Below, in pieces: positions 53,898-64,000 of a DNA stretch of 64,000 bases (the first letter of the stretch is position 1; every line of letters starts with the position of its first letter). Origin of the DNA: Cherax quadricarinatus (Eukaryota; Arthropoda; Malacostraca; Decapoda; Parastacidae); the NCBI RefSeq assembly GCF_038502225.1, contig NC_091353.1, forward strand, positions 1,959,116-2,023,115. Direction: 5' to 3'. Under the pieces are notes generated by a model. That model did not search any database. It saw nothing but the letters and a program-made list of their open reading frames with translations, and was not told the DNA's origin. The position numbers and the translations under genes were made by a program.

Positions 53898-54967
53898 CCC
53901 TTTGATGGTCGACAGGCCCTCTCCGAAACTCGTTCTCAGGATCAGCAAAATTTAAAAAAAAAAAAAATTATTTTCTCTTATGAAAAGATAGAGAATCTTT
54001 TCCCGATCATAAAGACACCAAAAGTTTGAAATTTGATAGAAACTTACGAAATTATGCTCTCGCAAAGTTAGCGGTCTCGGCGATGTTTACGCATCGGCGA
54101 TTTTGCCTACTTTGAGCCCCATTTTCGGCCAATTTCACTGTACTAGTCGACAAAAAACATGAATATGTCGCTAGAACTCCATTTTTTCTATCGAATGGGT
54201 GCAAGAAACCACTCATTTATGAAATTCAACTATCCAGTACAGTGGTCAGAATTTAGCAATTTTGCCAATTTCACACAAATTTCAAAAGATGCCAATTTCC
54301 GAATAGGGTCCAGAATAAACAAGAAAGACATTCCTGGCACTAAAATGACATTTCCTCTAGTCATTAGTCATGTCTCAAGGCCCCTCTTATATTCTTTTGC
54401 TTTCCACTTTGAATTTTTATTTTCACAAAAAATATAAGATTTACTGTTATGCAGACTACTGCATTAGTGTAAAAAATGGTATAAATATTATTGGTGCACT
54501 TGTGAAAGAATATTAGACTCACCAGTTGACGTGTATTGCACGCTTGGCACGATTTGTTTACTTTTGAAGTTTGGTAAAAATCGAACATTTCTGCTACTTT
54601 GAGCTCAATTTCAAGGCACCTTTCTTTGTAAAACCAGTCAAAATCATCTCAATTTCTGTAATATGTCTTCCATTCTATAAAATAAGACCAAGAAAACTAG
54701 AATACAACAATAAATACCATACGAAAATACACTGCAAAGTCGCTGATTTATTAAAAAAAAAATGGTAAAAGTTTTTTTTTTCTCATTATGCACTGTGTGC
54801 TGCAGGATTTTTTTTAGACTGTGCACACTGACCACAGACCCATTCTTTCATATGAAGGCCTACCAGCTTTCTCCCACTAGATTTGAGGCCGCTAGAATTT
54901 ATGAGTACTAGTACGTCAAAAACCCCTACGCGTAAGACGTACTAGTACGACGAAAACCCTCAAAGGG
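53898..54967. mobile_element. piggyBac-type MITE, subfamily 2
   Basis: 1,070 bp from ccctttgatggtcgacaggc to cgaaaaccctcaaaggg, with TTAA on both sides (53894-53897, 54968-54971). Interior resembles subfamily 1; the ends carry the different signature ctctccgaaactcgttctca and tactagtacg. Confidence 0.85.
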
Positions 54968-54999
54968 TTAATCAATATTGTTCCCAGAGTCAACTTTAA

Positions 55000-56157
55000 C
55001 CCTTTGGGGGTCCAAGCCGTAGATCTATGTCATAAGCTCAGTTCACTTATAAGCTGTGAGCGGTAAATTTGGGCCTAGATATGAGAGTGCATCTATGTGG
55101 TAAGTGTGCGCCATATAAAACAAATCCTGCAGTACCCAGTGCATGAGAAAAAATGCAACTACACCTACCATCAGACTTACGACCGAGTTCGGTTCCGAGA
55201 AACTGGTCCTAAGTCGAAATGGTCGTAAGTCGAACTTTACTACTGAACATCAACAAAACATTTTTGTAATGACTTTTATTGTTTTATTTTGGTATTTCAT
55301 GTTTTACTTTACTTTTTATGTTGTTAGTACTGTATTTTATACTGTAAGGTTTAGTATAAACACTGTGTACAACACAAATAGTTGTTTATTTCCCAGAAAT
55401 TTGGCATAAAAAACCACTGTCATAAGTCGAGTGGTCGTAAGTCGAGTGGTCGTAAGTCGAGCAGGTCGTAAGTCGGATGGTAGGTGTATTTGTTTGGACT
55501 AAAATGCTGACTTTGCGGTGTATTTTCTTGTGGTTTTTACAGTTGTATTTGTGGTTTCTTGGTCTCAGTTGATAGAATGGAAGATATATTACAGAAACTG
55601 AGATGATTCTGACTGGTTTTAGTACTGAAAATAGTACAGTAGTTTGAAATTTACCTCAAAGTAGCGGAAATTTTCAATTTTTGCCGATGCTCACAAGTAA
55701 ACAAATGACGTCATGCATCCAATACAAATCAACAGAAAGTGGCGATATTATTTATACAATTATTACAATATTGCATAACGGTAAATCTTCTATTTTTTGG
55801 TGTGAATAAAACTTATGTAAATAAAAATAAAAATAGAATTCATCTCTAAAGCCTGAATACATAACTAATAAACAGAAGAAATGTTATATTAGTGCTAGGA
55901 ATGCCTGTATTGTTTACTCTGGACCCTATTTTGAAACAAATATTTTGAACTGAAATTGGCAAAATTACCAATTTCTCATCACAAATAGAAGTAAAAGTGG
56001 GCAAAATCACCAATGTGTAAATATCGCTGATGCAGTAAAATTTGCGGTAGTGTAATTTCACAAATTTTCCATCAAATTTCATACTATTTTATTGCCTTCA
56101 GAAAAAGATTCTCTATCATTTCATAATTTTTTTTGGAAAATTCTTGGACCCTCAAAG

Positions 56158-56159
<2 letters not shown>
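55000..56159. mobile_element. piggyBac-type MITE, subfamily 1 (inverted), with nested MITE
   Basis: Runs from ccctttgggggtccaagcc to ggaccctcaaaggg with TTAA at 54996-54999 and 56160-56163. It contains a 325-bp TA-flanked MITE at 55162-55486. Without it the element is ~833 bp. It starts only 28 bases after the preceding MITE's right TTAA. Confidence 0.85.
55162..55486. mobile_element. TA-flanked MITE (cacctaccatc family)
   Basis: Terminal repeats cacctaccatcagacttac and gtaagtcggatggtaggtg, TA at 55160-55161 and 55487-55488. The right side holds about three copies of gtcgtaagtcgagtg. The second copy is at 61642-62098. Confidence 0.9.
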
Positions 56160-56162
<3 letters not shown>

Positions 56163-56193
<31 letters not shown>

Positions 56194-56785
56194 AATGGTA
56201 GAAAATTTTTCCTGGAGGTATGACACCAAGAATATGAAACTTACTGGAAAATTTATGAAATTATGCTGGAGCAAAGTTAGCAGTGTCATTAATAACATCC
56301 TCTGGCCTCTTATATTACACTTGCCTTCCATAATGAATTCATAATCACAAAAAAATAGAAGATTTACTCTATTTCTCAGACACTAACATAACCAGGAATG
56401 ACCAGTCATGGTTTACAGCAACCCAATAATTGAACGAGACCAGTTAAAAACTGGTAACAAACTGGGAGATATAGGGGGCCTTACCCATCCTAAGGAATAT
56501 CACCAAAAATTAAATTTCATTACATCGAGACCAATTTCAAGCAACATTCGGTTCAGACACCAACCAAAATACTTTCAATTTCATTAGCATTTCTTTCATT
56601 CTATCAAGTGATACCAAGAAGCTGCTAATAAAACCATAAACATCCAGAGTCATTCTCTCTTATCTATGCCAAAATTTACTGCCCAAAGCTTATGTGAGTG
56701 ACCCAAACTCATGAGGTAGAACTACATGAAGGACCTTGACCTTAATGAGTTCTATATGATGGCCACTGAAAGGGTTAATTACAAG
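56163..56785. repeat. MITE remnants and dispersed block
   Basis: A poly(A) run, then fragments matching the piggyBac-type MITEs (ttatgaaattatgctggagc; atagaagatttactc; actgaaagggttaatt). In the middle (56390-56545) lies the block shared with 44370-44525. Confidence 0.55.
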
Positions 56786-59267
56786 AGACAGTCATTTAAC
56801 ACGGTAGCTACGTCCCTGAAAATGCCGTTAGGCAAAACCGTGTTAGACAAACTAAAGAATGTGGGAAAAATAGGGTTACGTTCCTGGGAGCCCCCAAAAA
56901 GCCCAACGACTTTTTTTTAGACCAACAGATCTTACAAAAATGAAAGTGAACATGTAACTGTAGTGCACTGTCGTGATACATTACTGCACAAGACTTCAAA
57001 TGCAATAGAAATAATAGTATTTATTACCTTAAATTCTGGGTAATGGTGTTTGCAGATGATTGTGAAGAGTGGATATGGATGGTGTGGCCCTACTGGGTTG
57101 AGGTGGATGGTTGTTGGTTGTCAGCAGAAGTGGATGGTAGAGGTTCTGGAACTGAAATCAATGGTGGTATTGGAGTGTGCATAAATTCTGTAATGGATCT
57201 CTGGGCTCTTATCCTGAAGTACATTATACAGCTGATGGTAAGGCATCATCAGCTGGTCTAGACCCCATTTCAAAGCACTGCTTCTAGATTAGTCAGGGTC
57301 CTCTTCAGTGAAAAAGTCTGCTAGTTTAGCAACATGGAACTGCTCACGTAACTGCTGCAATGTTAACTTTATCTTGCTGTTTACTTGCTACTGTATGATA
57401 AGCTGAAGCACTTTCACCAGAAAACTTAATTTTATGTAACTAATTATGCAATTTAAAGTTGTGGAACCAGCTAGTGCTAAACACACACCTTTTTCATATC
57501 TTCCATCCTTATCACACTGCTTTGAACAACTGTAAGGCCTTTTCCCTAATTAAGATGAAATTAAGTGGTGCACCTTTCTCTGTCTTTTGTTTAATTCACT
57601 CAAGCAGCAAGTCTTCAGTTTTATTTACTTGCTGTGATCTGAGTGTCATTCTTTTCATGAGGCGACATCTTGGGTTATTCATTACACAAGCTCGTATATT
57701 CCCCTCATTGTTTTTAATTGTATGACCTGATGCTTCATAACCCTTTCAGGGTCGAGAGGCCCTCTCCTAAACTCGTTCTCAGGGTCAAAAATTTTTCAGG
57801 AAAAATTTTTTTCTTCTTATGAAAAGAAAGAATCTTCCCGATAATAATGACACCAAAATTTTGAAATTCGATGGAAAACTTACGGAATTATGCTCTCGCG
57901 AAGTTAGCAGTCTCGATGATGTTCACGCATCAGCGCTTTTGCTCTCTGAGCCCTATTTTCGGCCAATTTCAATGTACTAGTCGACAAAATTCATAACTTT
58001 CGCTAGAACTTCATTTTTTCTATCGAATGAGTACAAGAAACCACCCATTTACCGATTTCAACTAGCCAATAAAGTGGTCTGAAATTCGCAATTTTGCCAA
58101 TTTCATACAAATTTCAAAAGATGCCAATTTCCAAATAGGGTCCAGAATAGACAAGACAAACATTCCTGGCACTAAAATATTTCCTCTGTTCATTAGTCAC
58201 ATCTCCAGGCTCCTCTTACATTTCTTTTGCTTTCCACTTTGAATATTTATTCTCAAAAAAATTCAAGATTTACTGCTACGGAGACTACTGCATTAGAGTA
58301 GAAATGGTATAAATTTCGTCGCACTTGTGAAAGAATATTAGACTCGCCAGTTGACATGTATTGGACGCTTGGCATGATTTGTTTACTTTTGAAAAAAAAA
58401 TCGAACATTTCTGCTACTTTGAGCTCAATTTCAAGGTATTTTTTCCATTGTGAAACAAATTAAAATCTCAATTTCTGTAATATGTCTTTGATTCTATAAA
58501 ACGAGACCAGGAAAACTAGAATACAACCATAAATACCATACGAAAAATACAGTGCAAAGTCGCTGTTTCAAACCAAAAACAAGGTCATTTTTTTTTCTCA
58601 TTACACACTGTGCTGCAGGATTTTTTTTTTTACTGTGCACACACCACAGACCCATTCTTTCATATGTAGGCCTACCAGCTTTCTCTCGCTAAATTTGAAG
58701 GCGCCAGAATTTAGGCGTTCTAGTACGTCAATAACCCTGGTGCGTAAGCCATACTAGTACATCAAACTGAAAGAGTTAAGGCCATTAGGCCCTAACTATA
58801 TCCACCACACACGAGCCAGTCTTAAGCTTGTTTAATACAATGTACACATATGTGTATATATTTTCTTTGTAACTCCTAGACTAATGCTTAAACCTTTTCT
58901 TGCCACTTGCAGCAACATTTGTATGCCTACTGGGTCCCTTGATTGCTTGGCAAGTTTAAGACAGGGCAATTAAAATAGTGCATGTATCTAAAACAGCGAG
59001 CTCCTTCCTAACACAGATTCGTCCAATACGTATGAACCGGGCTGGGAGGGTGGTTGGGGATGGTGGTAGGTCTCCCCCGTTGACTCAATGGTATAATCCA
59101 CAGCCCATCCCACCCCACGGGCGACAGCATGCTCAAAATTTTTTCCCCTCCTGCAACTGAGTTAAATTAATTTTATGAAGTGTTAAACAAAAATATGCCA
59201 CGATTCTTTAATCATGCTATAACCAGGATGTGCTAGACAAAACCCTGTTAAACGACGGTGTACTGTA
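56786..59267 (-). mobile_element. Tigger-like element with nested MITE
   Basis: The ends read cagtcatttaacacggtagc at the left and, inverted, cagtacaccgtcgtttaaca at the right. Interior blocks at 57000-57330 and 58900-59160 match 9110-9370 and 8690-8890 in inverted orientation. A MITE is nested at 57741-58775. The minus strand near 57290 gives FFTEEDP-like coding traces. No intact transposase. Confidence 0.55.
57741..58775. mobile_element. piggyBac-type MITE, subfamily 2
   Basis: Begins ccctttcagggtcgagaggc after ataa (a decayed TTAA) and ends atcaaactgaaagag before TTAA (58776-58779). Interior parallels 53898-54967. Confidence 0.8.
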
Positions 59268-59387
59268 AAACAATATAAAATTTAGAAAAAAAAATATGAA
59301 ATGCAAAAAGAACACATTTAATAATCAAAATACAGTATAAAAATAAAAACAAAATAGGAGTAAATAAAAATTAAATAAATATCTTAC

Positions 59388-59480
59388 CTAGAATAAAACG
59401 AGGGTGGTGGAGTGAACATCTCGCTTGTCAATTCCTTCCATCACCTGGTTTGAGTTCTGACCCTCACAGCCCATCCAACA
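59388..59480 (-). other. Exon-like block X3 (degraded)
   Basis: Minus strand: acceptor tattttcag, then tgttggatgggctgtgag and atggaaggaattgaca, ending at ctag/gtaaga. Compared with X2 it has indels that break the frame, so it looks like a dead copy. Confidence 0.45.
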
Positions 59481-60118
59481 CTGAAAATATTTTGACAATA
59501 TTGCAATACGTATGTCATAACTCCAGCTTCAGCAATTTATACTCAGAATTAACCCTTAAACTGTAGGATACCCAGGAAAAAGTACTTGTTTGTATGGGAA
59601 GATTCTGGAAAAAAAAAATCTTACACAATTCAAGTTTATTTTTCTGAACAGAATAAGACTAAAATAAATGTTATCTGATAAAAACATGATTTTATTGTAT
59701 ATTGAAGATAGAGAAAAAAATGATCACTCGTCAGCAACAGCAGCACAAATGTGCCGGTGACATTTGCGTTTTACAATTAATGTAAAATACGATGCACACC
59801 ACCACCACTTTTCCTGTCCCTGTCTGCTGGTTTATATATACTGCCCCTTCTCTCCTTTCTGTTAGTCACATCGAAACGTCCTTATTAGCAGGTTGTGTGT
59901 GTATTGTTCCAGTCACGGTATTGTGCCTTTTTGTTATTTAGCCTACTTACACTACCCATACTCCATCTGCTTTACCTTAGTCTACCGGTACTAAGCAACA
60001 AATTTTTATGTGTTTATTATTCTTCATTCATTTTATACAATAGTTTACACATACTAGTATACATTTGTGAACCAGTCCGCTAAACAGACAGCACCTGCAT
60101 ACTAGTACGCCACATACA
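59481..60118. other. No confident feature
   Basis: Includes a TTAACCCTTAAACTG word near 59553 reminiscent of the MITE ends, and the phrase gttgtgtgtgtattgttcca near 59893. No element ends could be paired. Confidence 0.35.
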
Positions 60119-60122
60119 TTAA

Positions 60123-60375
60123 CCCCTTCAAGGACAACGCTTTTACCTCTGGGTCAGTGCCCTAGAGGTACGGGATGAGCTTAAATCACACAAGCTGAGA
60201 GGTGATAAATTTTGGCCTAGACAAGAGAAAATAGGTCTATGTGGCAAGTGTGCACCATATAAAAAAAAAGTCCTGCCCTATGCAGTATATAATGGGGAAA
60301 AAACTGAGCACATTTGGAGTTTAAAATAACTTCAGGGAGTAATTTTGGATGTTTTTTATGGTTTTATTCTTCGTA
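60123..60375. repeat. piggyBac-type MITE, left part
   Basis: Starts ccccttcaaggacaacgc after TTAA (60119-60122) and follows the family through caagtgtgcaccatataaa. Cut off by a G run and the CR1-like copy that follows. Confidence 0.65.
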
Positions 60376-61641
60376 GAGGGGGGGGGGTAGTAGTATATCG
60401 GAGAAATAGCAAATATTGAACGTAAGCTGGAGGAGTATTACAGCCGACAAGAAACTCGGGAAGAACTTAAAGCCATCAATGAAACTGAAAAAAAAATCTA
60501 AATACGTACGTCTCTTATGCCAAATTAAGGCGAAAACATCCAGCATTGAACCCCTGCTTAGACGAGATGGGGCCTACATAGATGACAGCAAAGAAATGAG
60601 CGAGATAAAGTACCCAAATGACTGTTCAGCGAGCCGTTAACAAGACTCGGTCGACAATCTAAATGAATTTTTTATCACCGACTCAAAATTTGGTCACTTC
60701 AAAAATCTGATATCCTAACACCACAAGACTGAAAAGGTAGTTAATGACATGCCCATGTACTCTGTCCTAAGCCCAGACTTCTGGAACTCAGTGTTCATCA
60801 AGAATTTCAAGAAGTCCCTGTCATATGCCTTCAGCATTCTATGGAGGAAGCATGGACACAGGGGGTCAACCAACACTCAAATACAACAGTCATAGCCCCA
60901 CTCCACAAAGGTGGCAGTAAAGCAATTGCAAAAAACTACAGACCGATAGCACTAACATCCCATATCAAAAATCTTTGAAAGGGCTCTAAGTAAGATTGCC
61001 AACCACCTAGACACCCATCGATTACACAACCCAGGGCAACAGGGGTTTAGAGCAGGTTGCTCCTGTCTGTCCCAGCTACTGGACCACTATGATGCTGGAC
61101 CACTGGATGCTTTAGAGGATTAACAAAACGAAGATGTATACACAGATTATGCGAAAACTTTCGACAAGTGTGACCATGATATAATAGCACACAAAATGCA
61201 TGACAAAGGAATAACAGGAAAAGGTGGTAGATGGATCTATAACCTAACAAAACACAAATGTAATACTAAAATGAGTAAAGTCTGAGGCTGCTACAGTGAA
61301 AAGCTGTTCCACAAGACAGAACTCACTCCCATCCTGTTCCTCATCCTCATATCTTACAAAACAAGAGATGCAAGCCACAGCTCCATGTCCTTTGTGGATG
61401 ACTAATTGCCACAACAGTGCAAGACAACACTCCAAGCGGATATCAGCCAAATGTTTAAATGGGTCGCAGAAAACAATATAAAGTAATATAAAGAGAAATT
61501 TCAACTACCCAGATATGGAAGACTTGATAAAATTAAAAGTATGAAACAAATTCTAACCACACACTAGAGCAAAAAAATATTGTGAAAGATCTGGGAGTGA
61601 TTATGTCAGAGGGTCTCACCTTCAAACACCACAACAATGTA

Positions 61642-62098
61642 CACACGACCCACTCAACTTACGACCCACTCAACTTACGACCCACTCAACTTACGACCCA
61701 CTCAACTTACGACCCACTCAACTTACGACCCACTCAACTTACGACCCACTCAACTTACGACCCACTCAACTTACGACCCACTCAACTTACGACCCACTCA
61801 ACTTACGACCCACTCAACTTACGACCCACTCAACTTACGACCGTGTTTTTTATGCCAAATTTCTGGGAAATAAACAACTATTTGTGTTGTACACAGTGTT
61901 TATCCTAAACCTTACAGTATAAAATACAGTACTAACAAAAAAAGTAAAGTAAAACATGAAAAGCCAAAATAAAACAAAATAAAGTCATTACAAAAATGTT
62001 TTGTTGATATTCAGTAGTAAAGTTCGACTTACGACCATTTCGACTTACAACCGGTTTCTCAGAACCGAACTCGGTCGTAAGTCGGATGGTAGGTGTAC
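61642..62098. mobile_element. TA-flanked MITE with expanded end
   Basis: Second copy of the 55162-55486 family, inverted, with TA at 61640-61641 and 62099-62100. The right terminus gtcggatggtaggtgtac is intact. The left terminus is replaced by a 16-bp tandem array (61646-61842). Confidence 0.85.
61646..61842. repeat. 16-bp tandem repeat, acgacccactcaactt
   Basis: About twelve near-perfect units. Because 16 is not a multiple of three and no unit frame has a stop, long artefactual ORFs (HSTYDPLNLRPTQLTT ...) appear. Confidence 0.95.
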
Positions 62099-62889
62099 TA
62101 TCTACGTCATCAGCTAGAAAAATAGGATGGATAATGAGAACCTACAAAACTAGGGATGCAAAGCCCATGATGATTCTCTCCAAATCGCTTGTTCTCCCTA
62201 GGCTGGAATACTACTGTACACTAAGTGCCCCCTTCAAGGCAGGCAAAATTGCTGACCTGGAGAACATACACAACTTTCACAGCACACCTAAGTACGATAA
62301 AGCACCTAAATTACTGGGAACGGTCAAAATCCCTTTATTTGTATTCCCTGGAATGCTGGCGAGAAAGATGCATGACAATATACATTTGGAAAATCCTAGA
62401 GGGATTAATACCAAACTTGCACACAAAAACTGCTCCCTACCAAAGCAAAAGATTTGGCAGATGCAACGTTCTCCAGTGAGAAGCAGGGGGGGCCACGATT
62501 ACACTAAGAAAGAACACTAAGTGTCAGGGGCCCAAGACTGTTCAATTGCCTCCCAGCATATATAAGGGAGATTACCAATAGACCCCTGTCCATCTTCAAT
62601 AAGGCACTAGACAGGCACCTAAAGACAGTACCTGATCAGCCTACCTGTGGTTCATAAATCGGTTTGTGGGGCCAGTAGTAACAGCCTGGTTGATCAAACA
62701 CTGATCCACCATGAGAGCTGGTCTCAGACTGAGCCATGTGGGTGTTGACCCCTGAAACCCTCTCCAGGTAAACTCCAGGTAACCATGCCTCAGGGGGTTA
62801 TAGCTGGTTTGTTGAAAGAAGATTCGAGTTACGCAGATATTCCAGAGTACACAAGTCATCACTCGTCCAATACGTGTCCAACTGATCAG

Positions 62890-63459
62890 TCTAATGTATG
62901 CTCATGAATGCATTGATATTTATAAAATTATTACAATAATGCATAACAGTGAATCTTCTATTTTTAATGTGAATAAAAATTCAAAACAGAATTCATGTAT
63001 AATATTGGAGAAGCCTGGAGCTGTAACTCAAGAACAGACGAAATGTTATTCTAGTGCCAGGAATGTCTGCATTGCTTATTCTGAACCCTATTTTGAAAGC
63101 TGTGTGAAATTGGGCAAATTACCAATTTCTGATCACCTTATTGAGCAGCTGAAATAGCTAAATGGGCGGTTTCTTGTACTCAATCGATAAAAATGGAAGA
63201 CATAATAGCGAAATGGATAAAAAAATTTTATGTATATAATTGGCCTAAAATAGGACTAAATGGGCAAAATTACTAATACATAAATATCACTTACACAGCA
63301 AAATTTGCAAGTGTAATTTCATCAGTTTTTCCATCAAATATTGTACCTTTTACATTGCTGAGTTCAGAAAAAGATTCTCTACCATTTCCTAAGAACTTTT
63401 CTTTTTAAATTCATGGACACTAAACATTTTTCAGATCAGGGGTCTGGACCGTGAAAGAG
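62890..63459. repeat. piggyBac-type MITE remnant
   Basis: Matches the family from ataatgcataacagtgaatc to ggtctggaccgtgaaagag, followed by ctaa (decayed TTAA). The left end is lost. Confidence 0.65.
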
Positions 63460-63580
63460 CTAATGTCTAACATTATCCACATCATATGCAACAATGCTTT
63501 TCTTCCTCTATAAACAACTCATGAAGGTCAATATCATTGGCAACTTCTCTTACAATTTAATGTAACAAATGCTTTTTATA

Positions 63581-64000
63581 CAAGCATCCATATATATTGT
63601 AGGTAGTAGGTTGGTAGACAGCAGGACAGTAGTACTGCCCAGGGAGGCACCAAGCATCCATATATATTGTAGGTAGTAGGTTGGTAGACAGCAGGACAGT
63701 AGTACTGCCCAGGGAGGCACCAAACATCCATATATATTGTAGGTAGTAGGTTGGTAGACAGCAGGACAGTAGTACTGCCCAGGGAGGCACCAAACATCCA
63801 TATATATTGTAGGTAGTAGGTTGGTAGACAGCAGGACAGTAGTACTGCCCAGGGAGGCACCAAACATCCATATATATTGTAGGTAGTAGGTTGGTAGACA
63901 GCAGGACAGTAGTACTGCCCAGGGAGGCACCAAGCATCCATATATATTGTAGGTAGTAGGTTGGTAGACAGCAGGACAGAAGTACTGCCCAGGGAGGCAC
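63581..64000. repeat. 70-bp tandem repeat, runs off the window
   Basis: Six units of exactly 70 bp starting caagcatccatatatattgt or caaacatccatatatattgt, nearly identical. The last is cut by the window end. The minus strand is open in all three frames, giving false proteins. Confidence 0.95.

Larger units (their letters stand above)
60416..62660 (+). pseudogene. Reverse transcriptase of CR1-like copy E
   Basis: Recognisable pieces: EPLLRRDGAYIDDSKEMSEI near 60560; the GVIMSEGLTF block at 61590; RKIGWIMRTYKTRDAKPMMI at 62120; SLVLPRLEYYCTLSAPFKAG at 62190. FADD is lost (fvdd-like tttgtggatgac near 61390). Many frameshifts. Confidence 0.75.
60390..62787 (+). mobile_element. CR1-like LINE, decayed copy E
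   Basis: Plus-strand fragment from the RT N-terminal linker to the 3' terminal repeats (ctccaggtaaactccaggta at 62768-62787). Interrupted at 61642-62098 by a TA-flanked MITE. More decayed than copies A, C and D. Confidence 0.8.

Noticed and set aside
57043..57725. Small plus-strand ORFs of 72-88 aa
   Set aside because: They are shadows of a Tigger-like interior that aligns on the minus strand with 9110-9370.
61582..61908. 108-aa ORF with an HSTYDPLNLRPTQLTT repeat
   Set aside because: A 16-bp tandem array inside a MITE inserted in a dead RT.
63550..64000. Overlapping 120-147 aa ORFs on the minus strand
   Set aside because: They are translations of a 70-bp tandem repeat in several frames, with no codon-level constraint.
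63581..64000. CRISPR-like array
   Set aside because: Units are contiguous and identical through their whole 70 bp; there are no distinct spacers, and the context is eukaryotic.

Overview
This window looks like repeat-dense nuclear DNA from a metazoan, most likely a decapod crustacean. It contains LINEs with PHD and CCCH zinc-finger ORF1s, BEL/Pao and Ty3/gypsy-like LTR elements, tRNA-derived SINEs, Tigger, mariner and piggyBac-like DNA elements, and long minisatellites. The decapod call is inference from families that resemble ones familiar in crayfish and lobster genomes; nothing here proves it. I see no bacterial operon structure, no rRNA or functional tRNA gene, and no complete host protein gene. 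Nearly every long ORF is a piece of a transposable element, usually frameshifted.

Layout. 1-4.2 kb: minisatellite split by CR1-like LINE tails, a tRNA-derived SINE, a 51-bp tandem array and LINE scraps. 4.2-8.1 kb: a long, decayed CR1-like LINE (minus) with PHD/CCCH ORF1, endonuclease and reverse transcriptase (RT). 8.4-9.5 kb: Tigger-like DNA. 9.6-11.9 kb: two LINEs inside one ~60-bp minisatellite. 12.9-15.6 kb: the best CR1-like ORF2 (plus). 15.6-26.6 kb: a BEL/Pao element (minus) whose 3' LTR is split by a 7.4-kb LTR retrotransposon (15898-23341), itself interrupted by a solo LTR. 26.6-30.3 kb: LINE endonuclease fragment, a second solo LTR, a ZMYM1/hAT-like pseudogene and several SINEs. 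30.4-43.3 kb: two I-clade-like LINEs tail to tail, plus a 5'-end-only copy. 43.4-46.1 kb: duplicated exon-like blocks and a Tc1-like fragment. 46.1-60.4 kb: nested mariner/Tigger/piggyBac-type elements around an RTE-like LINE. 60.4-62.8 kb: another CR1-like copy. 63.6-64 kb: a 70-bp tandem array running off the window.

The most interesting object is the 15898-23341 LTR element. It has 1.2-kb LTRs about 99% alike, a perfect 5-bp target duplication (AATGT), an 18-nt primer site resembling the tRNA-Pro site, and an intact 512-aa gag. Gag is separated from protease only by an in-frame UGA followed by CUA. The integrase zinc finger lies before RNase H, the copia-like order described for Gmr1-type Ty3/gypsy elements. 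Integrase core and RT are absent, yet the frame stays open. A second notable pattern is a SINE family whose 3' tail matches that of the I-clade-like LINE in the same window. Clade names rest on motifs read by eye, not on searches or trees.
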